Assembly (NCBI GenBank): GCA_018902755.1
Contig: JAHIQI010000043.1
Coordinates: 1 to 64,000 of the forward strand
Origin: Pseudomonadota bacterium
GTDB lineage: Bacteria > Desulfobacterota > Desulfarculia > Desulfarculales > Desulfarculaceae
Length of the DNA stretch: 64,000 nt
Reading direction: 5' to 3'
Shown: one piece after another, positions 54,635-63,194 of the stretch
Position numbering within the stretch: the first letter of the stretch is position 1
Layout of the letters: each line of letters starts with the position of its first letter
Notes under the pieces: model-generated
The model's database searches: none
Seen by the model: only the letters and a program-made list of their open reading frames with translations
Told to the model about the DNA's origin: nothing
Made by a program: the position numbers and the translations under genes

Positions 54635-55231
54635 ATGCTCGATTGCAAGGGATTGGCTTGTCCGCAGCCAGTGATGCGGACCAAGGACCTGTTGGAAAAA
54701 GAGGTCCCGGAGACGGTTCAGGTCCTGGTGGACAACCAGGCCGCCGGCCAGAACGTGCAGCGCTTTTTGCAGTCCCAGGGCTATGAGGCCGAGGTGGCCG
54801 CCCAGGGCGGCGACTTTGTCATCAGCGGCCGCCGCGACCCCGGCAAGGCCGTCCAGGCCCCGCCGCCGGACATCTACACCTGCTCCCCGGAGGATGCCCG
54901 AGTGCTGGTCTTCGTGCGCTCGGACACCCTGGGGCGCGGCGACGACAAGCTGGGCGCGGGCCTGATGAAGAACTTCCTGCTCACCCTCAAGGAGATGGGG
55001 CCGTCCCTGTGGCGGATTCTGTTCCTCAACTCCGGGGTCAAGCTCTGCTGCGAAGGCTCCGAGAGCCTGCCCGCCCTGCAAGAGCTGGTGGACAGCGGAG
55101 TGAGCATCCTGGTCTGCGGCACCTGCCTGGACTTCTACGGCCTGCTGGAGCAGAAGAAGGTGGGCGATACCACCAATATGCTCGACATCGTCACCTCCCT
55201 GCAGGTGGCGGGCAAGGTGGTCACGGTCTAG
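54635..55231 (+). CDS. yedF: Selenium-metabolism-associated YedF protein
   Basis: 198 residues. The N-terminal TusA-like domain has DCKGLACPQP with Cys9 in the CPxP motif; the C-terminal DsrE-like half carries LKEMGPSLWRILFLNSGVKL and CGTCLDFYG. This fusion (YedF, TIGR03527-type) occurs in selenium-using bacteria and may carry selenium or sulfur. It fits with the selenoprotein at 3861. A terminator follows. Confidence 0.85.
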   Translation: MLDCKGLACPQPVMRTKDLLEKEVPETVQVLVDNQAAGQNVQRFLQSQGYEAEVAAQGGDFVISGRRDPGKAVQAPPPDIYTCSPEDARVLVFVRSDTLGRGDDKLGAGLMKNFLLTLKEMGPSLWRILFLNSGVKLCCEGSESLPALQELVDSGVSILVCGTCLDFYGLLEQKKVGDTTNMLDIVTSLQVAGKVVTV

Positions 55232-55249
55232 AAGCCCCCTCCTCTCCCC

Positions 55250-55272
55250 TGGCGCAAACGCCATCCTTTTTT
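55250..55272 (+). terminator. Rho-independent terminator of the epimerase-yedF unit
   Basis: TGGCG (55250-55254) pairs with CGCCA (55259-55263) around CAAA, followed by TCC and six T. It is 19 bases after the yedF stop. Confidence 0.75.
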
Positions 55273-55395
55273 GTCTCGGTACATAGTAAATCCCGATAAA
55301 AAATACTTTGACCCATAGGCTTTGTAAACAAAGCTTCGCCTTCTCGCGTCAAGAGTTTTGCAGGAAAGCATTGGCGTCCGGTGAGTGGCCTGAGC

Positions 55396-55578
55396 CTGGT
55401 TAGGGGGCCGGTGGGTTAGTTAGTGAGCCCACCGGCACAGCCAGGCGCCGCAGGGCAAGGCGGCAGGCGAACGAGGGGCAGGCGTAGTATACCTACGCCG
55501 AGGACCGAACGACGCCGACAACGCAGCCATGTGGGGCCTGGCGAAGCCGGCTACGTGGCAGTAGAGGACTGGTTAGGG
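55396..55578. repeat. Interspersed palindromic repeat, copy B, flanked by direct repeats
   Basis: The core (55432-55550) aligns with copies A and C: GCCAGGCG left, central GGCGTAG-TATAC-CTACGCC (55481-55499), CCTGGCGAAGCCGG right. Ten-base direct repeats CTGGTTAGGG flank it at 55396-55405 and 55569-55578. A 9-bp hairpin GCCGGTGGG/CCCACCGGC (55407-55436) sits in the left part. The right direct repeat spans the stop codon of the convergent methyltransferase gene. It fills most of the 341-base gap 55232-55572. Confidence 0.65.
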
Positions 55579-56586
55579 CATACGCCCTTTGACCAGAGAC
55601 GCGGGCGAGCCCTCCCTCGTGGGGCCTTCGTAGCTGCATCCGGTCAACCCGGCGTTTTCCATGAAACCGCAGATGTCGGCCGCGGTGTAACCCTGGCCCT
55701 CCTCGGTGTTCACCAGCATGTTCAGGGAGAAAAGGGCGGGCCAGGGATGCTTGGGCTCCTCGGTGTCCACCACGAACTCCTGCACCCACAGCGCCCCGCC
55801 GGGCTTCAGGACCGAGGCCGCCTTGGCGATCAGCTCGCGGCACTCCTGGGGCCCCTCGCCGTGCAGCACCTGGCTGAGCCACACCACGTCGTAGGGACCG
55901 CCCAGGTCGTTTTTCTGGTAGTCCCCGGCGATGAAGCGCACCTCGCCGCCGCGCGGGTGCAGGGCCGCCTCTTCCTGGAAATAAGGCTTGGCACCGGGCA
56001 GGTCGAACACTGTGGCGCTTAATCCGGGGGTCTCGTCGGCAAAGGTGAGGCCGTAGACGCCGGGGCCTCCCGCCAGGTCCAACAGGCTCTGGCCCGAGGC
56101 CAGGCCCAGACGGGCGGCGGTGCCTGTGGCCTGCTGGCGGGCGATGTCGCGCATGGCCCGGTAGAAGTGGGCCCGCCCGGCGGGCTCGCCGTTGGAGTCC
56201 TTTTTCTCGGGCATCTCCACCGGCTTGCCGGAGCGGACGCTCTCGGCCAGATGGGACCACACCGGCATGAGGTCGGCCATGTGCATGACCATGTTGTTGA
56301 GGCTGCGGGGGGCGTCGGGGTCCAGCAGGGTTTCCAGGCCGGGAGCCAGGGCGTAGGCCTCGCCCTGCTTCACCGCCAGTTCCAGGGCGTGCATGGCGAT
56401 TACCAGCATCCGGGTGGCCCTTGGGTCCAGGCCCAGCTCGGAGGCCAGCGCCTCGGCCGTGGCCGGGCCCTTTTTAGCCAAACGCGCGGCCACGCCGGTG
56501 CCCACCGCCGCGTGCAGGGTGGCCGAAGCCCAGAAGCCGTGGGCCAAACGCGATACATCCTCGGGCTTCCACTGCTTGGGGCTCAT
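55573..56586 (-). CDS. SAM-dependent methyltransferase (O-methyltransferase family 2)
   Basis: 337 residues. An N-terminal winged-helix dimerisation domain (FWASATLHAAVGTGVAARLA) is followed by a class I methyltransferase core with LLDLAGGPGVYGLTFA and WLSQVLHGEG, plus GGALWVQEFVVD. The layout matches acetylserotonin- or hydroxyneurosporene-type O-methyltransferases. The substrate is unknown; AAGGAG precedes the ATG. Confidence 0.82.
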   Translation of the reverse strand: MSPKQWKPEDVSRLAHGFWASATLHAAVGTGVAARLAKKGPATAEALASELGLDPRATRMLVIAMHALELAVKQGEAYALAPGLETLLDPDAPRSLNNMVMHMADLMPVWSHLAESVRSGKPVEMPEKKDSNGEPAGRAHFYRAMRDIARQQATGTAARLGLASGQSLLDLAGGPGVYGLTFADETPGLSATVFDLPGAKPYFQEEAALHPRGGEVRFIAGDYQKNDLGGPYDVVWLSQVLHGEGPQECRELIAKAASVLKPGGALWVQEFVVDTEEPKHPWPALFSLNMLVNTEEGQGYTAADICGFMENAGLTGCSYEGPTREGSPASLVKGRMP

Positions 56587-56605
56587 TGGCCGCTCCTTTT
56601 TTAGA

Positions 56606-57901
56606 TTACCTCAGAATCAAATACCAAAGGACCAATCCCACGGTGTTCACCGCCAGGGGGCCGTAGAGATAAGGATAGCAGGAGGTCAGGGTGCATTTGA
56701 AGTAGTCGCGCGACAGCAAAAAGCACAAATGCAGGGGAGAGAGCATCATGCCGAAAAAGCCGCACACAAAGGCCAGACCGCCGTGGGCCAGGTATTCCAT
56801 GCCGCTCATGCCGCTGATCAAAGGCACCACCACCGGCAGGCTGGCGGCCACGTAGCCCACCGCGATGCCGGTGACCAGGCCGCTGACAAAGGGCAGCAGG
56901 CAGATCATGGCCAGGGCGGGGATGCCGTAGGCGTTCATCTCGTGCTCGATCTCGCCCACCGCGCCCGAGGCTTTCATCAGCCCCTGGAACACCATGATCC
57001 CGGCGATGAGCCCCATCATGGCCAGCACTTCCCGGCGGCCGAAGGTGGCCAGCACCCTGCCCAGGCCGATGCGGTTGGCCACCGCCGCGGCGATGAGCGC
57101 CCCGGCCAGGCCCGCGATGAGCGCGGTGCCGTCGGGCCAGGGCGGTCCGCCCTTGCCCCACAGGGCCCCCAGGGCCGAAACCACCACCACCACCCCGATC
57201 ATCACCAGGATGGGGGCGCACTCCTTGATGAACTCGGCCACCGAGCCCACCCCCTGGTCTTCCCGGGCCTTGGGCTCGGGCAAGCGGCGCAGCAGAAACC
57301 AGATGCCCCCGGCGATGTGCACCATGGCCAGGGGCAGCATGACCAGCATGAAGGCCAGGGTGTCCACGCCCAACAGCGACACCGCCAGGATGAAGCCGGG
57401 GTACATGGGCCACCAGTACTCGCCGTGGTGGCGGAACCAGTAGTTGACCGCCGCCAAAAGCTGGCCGCTGGCGCTTCCCTGGGGCCCGGCCTGACAGGAG
57501 GCCTCCACCATGGGCGCGGAGAACAGGGCCCCGCCGGGCATGGGCAACAGGCCGATGATGGCGGGCATCACCGCCGCCGCCGCCTTGGGCGAACGCACCA
57601 GGCGGCTGAAGCTGGCCACGATGCGCTCCAGTTGGCCGCCTTCCTTCATCAGGCTGCTCAAGACCAGCATGAAGGCCACGGCCAGGGCCAGGCGCAGGCT
57701 CACCGGCGAGAACACCGCCTCCACCGCCTCGGTGGCAACCTGGATGGACCCTTGGCGCATCCACAGGCCCAAGATGAGGCCACCGCCGGCCAGGCAAATG
57801 CCCAGGTTGATCTTGAAGCGGCTGGTGGACACCACCAGGACAAAGATGACCAGCACCTTGACCAGGGCCGGCCAAAGCAAGGGGTTCAGTATTTCACTCA
57901 C
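56606..57901 (-). CDS. DUF401-type membrane transporter
   Basis: 431 residues, about 11-12 membrane spans. LPMPGGALFSAPMVEASCQA and the late LPFVSGLVTGIAVGYVAASL resemble the DUF401 family, related to the GntP/DctM ion-transporter clan. Probable organic anion transporter. GTG start overlaps the stop of the upstream gene (GTGA). Confidence 0.78.
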   Translation of the reverse strand: MSEILNPLLWPALVKVLVIFVLVVSTSRFKINLGICLAGGGLILGLWMRQGSIQVATEAVEAVFSPVSLRLALAVAFMLVLSSLMKEGGQLERIVASFSRLVRSPKAAAAVMPAIIGLLPMPGGALFSAPMVEASCQAGPQGSASGQLLAAVNYWFRHHGEYWWPMYPGFILAVSLLGVDTLAFMLVMLPLAMVHIAGGIWFLLRRLPEPKAREDQGVGSVAEFIKECAPILVMIGVVVVVSALGALWGKGGPPWPDGTALIAGLAGALIAAAVANRIGLGRVLATFGRREVLAMMGLIAGIMVFQGLMKASGAVGEIEHEMNAYGIPALAMICLLPFVSGLVTGIAVGYVAASLPVVVPLISGMSGMEYLAHGGLAFVCGFFGMMLSPLHLCFLLSRDYFKCTLTSCYPYLYGPLAVNTVGLVLWYLILR

Positions 57902-59658
57902 GTCAGAATTGCCTCTTGATGTCCGGTGGATTTGGCGAAGCGTTGCAGGACGGCGGTGTCGTTGTCGCGCCGCGCCTGGGCCAGGGTGTTCATTTCCTCG
58001 GCGGTGCGCCTAAGCCCGGCGGCCAACTCCCCGGCCCGGCCCTCCAGCTCGGCCAGGCACAGCCTGAGCTGATCGCAGCACTCGCCGATGCCCACATTGT
58101 GTACGTGGGATTGGCACATAAGATGGTGACGCCGCCGGAAGGAGCGCACCAGGCAGCCGTCCAAAAAAGCGGCCAGCATGGAGTCGGCGGCGGCCTGCTC
58201 GGCCAGGGCCAGGAACAGGGCCTCGGCGGCGTAGAGCCAGTCCCCGGCCCGCTGGCTGCACAGCTCCTGGTAGTCGGCCAGGGGTGCCGCCGCCCTTTGC
58301 CACAGCCGGGTGGCCGCGGTGGAGGCCCGGTTCAGGCCCCTGGCGTAGTGCTCCAGGGCGTCGGCGCTGAGCCAGCGCTCCTGGCGCAGCAGGGCCGCCT
58401 GCACCGGCTGGCCCGGCCCGCCCAGCATGGGCAGCATCTCCTCCAAGGGGGCGTAGGTGGTGCCCGGCAGGCCCAGGCCGTGGCGGCTGGTGTTGATGGC
58501 CGACACCCCCTGACGGGCCAGCACCCGGCCCAGGGCGCAAGCCCCGGCCGCCTGGTGCAGGGTGGCCTTCACCGTGCCGCGGTCCATGTCCGGCATCATC
58601 AGCTCGCCCCGGGGGTCCATAAGGTCCGCGCCCACCAGGATCAGGGGGTAGCACCCGGCCACCAGGGCCACCTCGGCCAAACGGCCCAGGGTGTGCTGCT
58701 GGGGGCTGAGGGCCTCTGCCAGGGGAGCCAGCGGCCCCAGAGCGGTGCCCCGAGGGCCCAAACACAAAAAAATTGGCCCGGGGTGGGCGCGGATGGTGGG
58801 GGCGTGGGCCACCTCCTCGGCGATGAGGGGGGTGCGGGCCAACATGGGATGGCTGTAGGCGAACAGGGGACCCAGGGCCGGTCCGGCCAGGCCCACCCCG
58901 CTGGGCACGATGCCCGCCTCGGCCACCCGGGGCAAGGCCCGGTCGGAGCAGAAAAACACCGCCCCTCCCAGGTTGCCCGCCAAAAGCTCCAAGGCCTCGG
59001 GCAGGGAAGGGCCTTCCAGGGCCAGCACCGCCGGGCGCCCGATTAGCGAGCCGGGCAGAGCCGGGGCCTGGGCCGCGAAAACCGCGTGCACCAGGTTGGC
59101 CACCAGGTTGGCCCCGGATTGCATCTCCCAGTCCAGGGCCAGGTCCCGCGCCCTAAGGGCGTGGCCCAGCACCCGGTAGAGCCGGGCCCGGGCCGTGGCG
59201 GCCTCGGATTCCGAGCCCGCGTGCAGGTGCACCATCTCCATCTGGCCGGTGAGGCTGAGCTGGGGGTTGCGGCTGAGCGCCTCTTCCAGGTCGCCCTCGG
59301 AGGGAGCCAGCAGCACCAGTTCCTCCCGGCCCAGGGGCAGGGCCAGGTCGTGGCGGCCCAGGGCGGCGGCCAAAAGCTCGGCCCTGGGTTGCAGGCAGAA
59401 AACCTGGTGCCCGGCGGGCATGCGCTCCACGAGCAGAGCCACTTCGTCCAGGAGCCCGCCGCCCACCACCAGGGTTATGCCCCCCGGCCGGGGGTGCAAA
59501 CGGCTGAGCCCCTCGTTCTCACCGGACAGCGGACCCGTCACCGGCGCGCCGGCACCGGCGCCGCTGCGCTCCAGCCACTCGGCGACCTCCGGCGAAACCA
59601 TGGACACCACGTCCAGGTTGTTGCGGTAAAGCTCTGGTGAGAAGGGATCGACCGGCAC
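57898..59658 (-). CDS. Possible DUF115/MAF-type (motility-associated glycosyltransferase-like) protein
   Basis: 586 residues. The central AVLALEGPSLPEALELLAGN and VFFCSDRALPRVAEAGIVPS recall the DUF115/MptE-like domain of motility-associated factor proteins that add nonulosonic acid to flagellin. The C-terminal QSHVHNVGIGECCDQLRLCL is Cys/His-rich and unusual. No flagellar genes are near. The assignment is tentative; the gene is real by codon use and coupling to the DUF401 gene. Confidence 0.55.
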   Translation of the reverse strand: MPVDPFSPELYRNNLDVVSMVSPEVAEWLERSGAGAGAPVTGPLSGENEGLSRLHPRPGGITLVVGGGLLDEVALLVERMPAGHQVFCLQPRAELLAAALGRHDLALPLGREELVLLAPSEGDLEEALSRNPQLSLTGQMEMVHLHAGSESEAATARARLYRVLGHALRARDLALDWEMQSGANLVANLVHAVFAAQAPALPGSLIGRPAVLALEGPSLPEALELLAGNLGGAVFFCSDRALPRVAEAGIVPSGVGLAGPALGPLFAYSHPMLARTPLIAEEVAHAPTIRAHPGPIFLCLGPRGTALGPLAPLAEALSPQQHTLGRLAEVALVAGCYPLILVGADLMDPRGELMMPDMDRGTVKATLHQAAGACALGRVLARQGVSAINTSRHGLGLPGTTYAPLEEMLPMLGGPGQPVQAALLRQERWLSADALEHYARGLNRASTAATRLWQRAAAPLADYQELCSQRAGDWLYAAEALFLALAEQAAADSMLAAFLDGCLVRSFRRRHHLMCQSHVHNVGIGECCDQLRLCLAELEGRAGELAAGLRRTAEEMNTLAQARRDNDTAVLQRFAKSTGHQEAILT

Positions 59659-59746
59659 TGGATCTATCCTCGATGATGGCTTGATTGCTTCGGATCAGTT
59701 GAGGGGAATTTTATCGGTGAGTCGGGGGGTTTGCAACTTCCGACCC

Positions 59747-60451
59747 CTATGGGGTGGGCGAGGGGGGAGCCTCTTGCAGACGCCCGCCCACAAAGCGCAG
59801 CAGCACCGGGCCGCCGGGGGTGAGATATACGTAGTGCTGCTCGTCGTTGATGTAGTTGACCATGAAGGAACGCTGGGGCTTGCCCCAGGCCAGTTCGGCC
59901 CACCAGAGGTTGTCGCCCTTTTGCAGACGGCCCGCGGCCAGGCGGCGCTTGAGCTCCGGCGGCAGGTTGGCCGCCCGCAGGCGGGCCAGGCGCCCCGCGT
60001 GCAGGGGGACCGGCCCGGAGACCAGGGCCGCGTCCTTGGCCGGGAGCTTGGCCAGGGCTATGAGCCCCACCCTGCCCCGGCCGCCCACCTGGGGAGCCTC
60101 CGGGCCCAGGACGGCCTGCTCGGCCACCCACCAGGGGCCGGGCATTCCCCGCGGCTCAAACAGCCACAGCACCGGCCAGCCGCGCTGGTCCCGCCGGGCC
60201 AGCCAGCGGCCGCCGACCGCCCTGCCCTTTGGTCCCAGGGACACCGCCAGGTAGCCGTCCGCCTCGCCGCGCACGAAGCCCCAGGCCTCCAAGGCCGGGG
60301 CGTTCAAGGGAGGGCGACCCAAGGCGGGAGCCGCCTCGGCGGGCGAGAGCAGGACCACGGAGGCCACCGGCGGGGCTTGGCCACCGGCAAAGGCCACGAC
60401 GGCCAGGCCCACCATAAGGGCCATAACCGCCGTGCATAGTCCGCGCCGCAA
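59747..60451 (-). CDS. Exported hypothetical protein
   Basis: 234 residues with a signal peptide (MRRGLCTAVMALMVGLAVVA). The mature part is beta-rich: WWAELAWGKPQRSFMVNYIN and YVYLTPGGPVLLRFVGGRLQ. No family is recognised. TTG 60451 or ATG 60424 starts; neither has a good ribosome site, perhaps because repeat C (ending 14 bases away) has replaced the native leader. Confidence 0.65.
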   Translation of the reverse strand: MRRGLCTAVMALMVGLAVVAFAGGQAPPVASVVLLSPAEAAPALGRPPLNAPALEAWGFVRGEADGYLAVSLGPKGRAVGGRWLARRDQRGWPVLWLFEPRGMPGPWWVAEQAVLGPEAPQVGGRGRVGLIALAKLPAKDAALVSGPVPLHAGRLARLRAANLPPELKRRLAAGRLQKGDNLWWAELAWGKPQRSFMVNYINDEQHYVYLTPGGPVLLRFVGGRLQEAPPSPTP

Positions 60452-60464
60452 GGGCCGGCCTAGC

Positions 60465-60726
60465 CCGGAAATTTCGTGAAGGCGGTGCGTCCGGCTGCGC
60501 CAGCCAACGGCATGCCGCGTTGCTGGCTGCGCTCGGGCCTCAACGTAGCCTTGGCTACGCCTGCGGCCCTCGGTTGCGAGACGCCTTGCCTGCCGGCGGC
60601 TGGCTGTGCCGGAGCCGGGTACGCACCCCGCCTCGTTGGAGCGAAAGTATTTTTCATAAGGACCGCATAAATACTAACTAATCGTTCTAATCGTTCGTTG
60701 CCGCCCAGCCTTCATGAAATGTCCGG
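60465..60726. repeat. Interspersed palindromic repeat, copy C (262 bp, most complete)
   Basis: Ends CCGGAAATTTCGTGAAGGC (60465-60483) and GCCTTCATGAAATGTCCGG (60708-60726) are inverted repeats with two mismatches. The inner 115-base palindrome has central CGTAGCCTTGGCTACG (60544-60559) and is in inverse orientation to copies A and B. The short copy D shares its outer ends. Symmetric ends and no coding capacity suggest a MITE-like element; the right end touches the TAG stop (60728-60730) of the next gene. Confidence 0.75.
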
Positions 60727-60727
60727 C

Positions 60728-61375
60728 CTAATATAGGGAAGCGTTCCAGCGTTTTTTGCGCCGGTGCAGGGCCAGACCCATGAGCCATCCAACGATGAGC
60801 ACTCCGGCCCCGGCCAGGAACCATTTGAGGTTACTGGAAAACTTCATCGACTTGTTTTCCACCACCAGCTCGGTGTTCTGCTTGCTCTGGGCGTCGAACT
60901 GGGCTTGCAGCTTTTGGTGGCGGGCCTTGAGGGCCATAACGTCGGACGCGTCGGCCGACAGCTTTTCATAGCGGGTCTGCAATTCGGCCAGCTTGGCCTC
61001 GGCCTCCCTGAGGTTCTTGCTCAGGCTCTGGTTTTCCTCGTGCATCTGCTCCAGGCGGCGTGCCTGGTCCTTGTTGGTTGGGTCCAACTCGGCCAAGCGC
61101 AGTTTGGCGGGCCGCTCCTTTTGCAGGAAGCGGGTCAGGGCCCAGCCTTCCTTGCCGTCGGGCAAGCGCACCAGGGACCAGCCGTCGGGCTTGGAGCCCA
61201 ACAGGGTCATCTTGTCGCCGGTCTCGGCCATGGCGATGACTTTGTTGCCGGTGCTGGGGCCGGAGCGCACCGTGATCCGAAGCTGATCGGTCACATAAAG
61301 GGTTTCTTGGGCCGCGGCGGTGGCCGCAACCAACAGCACGGCAAGGGCCACTGCTGTAACTATACGAAAATTCAT
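60728..61375 (-). CDS. SH3-domain membrane protein (TIGR04211-like)
   Basis: 215 residues. Signal peptide (MNFRIVTAVALAVLLVAATA), bacterial SH3 domain (LRITVRSGPSTGNKVIAMAE to GKEGWALTRFL), a long coiled coil (MHEENQSLSKNLREAEAKLA) and a C-terminal membrane anchor (WFLAGAGVLIVGWLMGLAL) followed by basic residues. This is the layout of TIGR04211 proteins; periplasmic, anchored to the inner membrane, perhaps binding peptidoglycan. Its stop abuts repeat C. Confidence 0.83.
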   Translation of the reverse strand: MNFRIVTAVALAVLLVAATAAAQETLYVTDQLRITVRSGPSTGNKVIAMAETGDKMTLLGSKPDGWSLVRLPDGKEGWALTRFLQKERPAKLRLAELDPTNKDQARRLEQMHEENQSLSKNLREAEAKLAELQTRYEKLSADASDVMALKARHQKLQAQFDAQSKQNTELVVENKSMKFSSNLKWFLAGAGVLIVGWLMGLALHRRKKRWNASLY

Positions 61376-61488
61376 TATGATTTTCCTCCGTGCGCTTCTA
61401 CTTCCAAGAACTTAACAAACTGCCAGGGTGCTGTCAACGCGGACCATCGGCGCTGGGAGCCCCTCGCCGAGGGCCACCGGTTTTTTCT

Positions 61489-61517
61489 TTGACCCACTAT
61501 GCGAAAACACCTAATAT
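61489..61517 (+). promoter_or_regulatory. Promoter of the HD-GYP response regulator gene
   Basis: TTGACC (61489-61494) and TAATAT (61512-61517) are 17 bases apart in an AT-rich patch, 65 bases before the ATG at 61583. Confidence 0.6.
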
Positions 61518-61582
61518 GATAACAATATTTCCTGCCCACCCACCTTCAAGGCGCTTCGGCCCACCAAGCGCAGCGGCATACT

Positions 61583-63106
61583 ATGCAAAACAGCCGGGTT
61601 CTCATAGTCGACGACGAACAGGAAAACCTCCTGCTCATGGAGGACCTCTACCGCCAGCACGGCGCCCAGGTGATCAAGGCCCACAACGGCTTGGAGGCTC
61701 TGAATCTGGCGGAAAAGGAGCTTCCGGATCTTATTTTACTGGACGTGATGATGCCCGGCCTGGACGGTTACGAGGTCTGTAGGCGCATCAAGGACGGGGA
61801 GCACACCCAACGCATACCGGTGATCATGGTCACCGGCATGGGGGCCCTGAACAACAAGCTCAAGGGCCTGGACGCCGGGGCCGACGACTTCCTCAGCAAG
61901 CCGGTCAACTCCGCCGAGCTGCTCACCCGCTCCCGCAGCCTGCTCCGGGTGAAGGAGCTCAACGACGAGCTGGAAGGGGCCTACCACCGCCTGGCCGACA
62001 TCGCCTCCTACACCAATACCCTGCTCCGGCGCTTCGACCCCTACGGTTTCGACCCTTACCAGAGCCTGGGCGGACTCATGGAGTTTCTCCTGGGCGATGG
62101 GGCCAACCCCCACAACCGCCCCGAGCGGGTGATCCTCTTAAATAAGCGCGAGAGCGGGGTATGGGAGGCCTGGCGCTATGAGCGACGGGAAAATCACATC
62201 TCCCGCTATCTGCTGGGCTCCCGCCTGACCAACGAGGCGGTTGAGCCCATGTTCGAGGGCCAGGAGAAGTTCTTCTGCAACCGCGACGACGAGTGTTACC
62301 GCCGGGTGGTGGACGCCTCGCTGTGGTCCCTCATGGAGGAGCCGCCGCCCAAGGACAATACGGTGGCCTTTTTTTCCGGATCGGTGGCGGTCTTAAGCCT
62401 GGACACCCCCAAGGCGGTGGGCGACTACGAGGCCCAGGTGCTCTCGGCCATGGTGGCCACCATCCACTTCTTTCTCAAGACCATCAGCAGCCAGATGCGG
62501 GAAGTGGAAAACGCCTTTTTCTACACCATCGAGTCCCTGGCCCGGGCGGCGGAGTCCCACGACGAGGACACGGCCAACCACATCACCAGGGTGAAGCGCT
62601 ACGCCGAGGCCCTGGCCAGGGCCCTGGGCCAGCCCGAGGACTGGGTGGTCACCCTGGGCTACTCGGCCCAGATGCACGACGTGGGCAAGCTGCACGTGCA
62701 TCCGGACATCCTGCGCAAACCCGGCCCGCTCACCGCCGCCGAGTGGGAGGAGGTGAAGCACCACACCACCTACGGGGTGCGCATCCTGGGGGACCACCCC
62801 CGCCTGGCCATGGCCCGGGAGGTGGCGCTGAGCCACCACGAGCATTGGGACGGCAGCGGCTACCCCAGGGGGCTGACCGGGGAGGAGATCCCCCTGTCCG
62901 GGCGCATCTGCATGATGGCCGACGTCTACGACGCCCTCAGGAGCGTGCGCCACTACAAACCCACCTACACCCACGAAGAGGCCTTCGACATCATCCTGAA
63001 GGGTGACGACCGCTTGAAGCCCCATTGGTTCGATCCGCAGGTGCTGCAAGCCTTTCTGGACATCCACGCTCAATTCGCTAAGATATACCGCGACACCAAG
63101 GATTAG
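61583..63106 (+). CDS. Response regulator with HD-GYP phosphodiesterase output
   Basis: 507 residues. REC domain with phospho-acceptor Asp54 (LILLDVMMPG) and the conserved Lys in FLSKPVNS. A linker with a GAF-like region (about 150-300) is followed by an HD-GYP domain: HDVGKLHVHPDILRKPG (His365, Asp366) and HHEHWDGSGYPRGLTGEEIP. It should hydrolyse cyclic di-GMP. No kinase gene is adjacent. The ribosome site is weak. Confidence 0.9.
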   Translation: MQNSRVLIVDDEQENLLLMEDLYRQHGAQVIKAHNGLEALNLAEKELPDLILLDVMMPGLDGYEVCRRIKDGEHTQRIPVIMVTGMGALNNKLKGLDAGADDFLSKPVNSAELLTRSRSLLRVKELNDELEGAYHRLADIASYTNTLLRRFDPYGFDPYQSLGGLMEFLLGDGANPHNRPERVILLNKRESGVWEAWRYERRENHISRYLLGSRLTNEAVEPMFEGQEKFFCNRDDECYRRVVDASLWSLMEEPPPKDNTVAFFSGSVAVLSLDTPKAVGDYEAQVLSAMVATIHFFLKTISSQMREVENAFFYTIESLARAAESHDEDTANHITRVKRYAEALARALGQPEDWVVTLGYSAQMHDVGKLHVHPDILRKPGPLTAAEWEEVKHHTTYGVRILGDHPRLAMAREVALSHHEHWDGSGYPRGLTGEEIPLSGRICMMADVYDALRSVRHYKPTYTHEEAFDIILKGDDRLKPHWFDPQVLQAFLDIHAQFAKIYRDTKD

Positions 63107-63194
63107 GCGGGCCTTTGGGGCTCTGGGGTCTTGTAGCCCTGGGCCATGCCTATTGTTTGCGCTTTCGTCCGCGAATAGGTTATGAGGAGGTAAC

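Noticed and set aside
61461..61488. Hairpin CCCTC-GCC-GAGGG with downstream T-run as a terminator
   Set aside because: It lies between divergent genes, so no transcript would end there, and nine bases separate the stem from the T-run.
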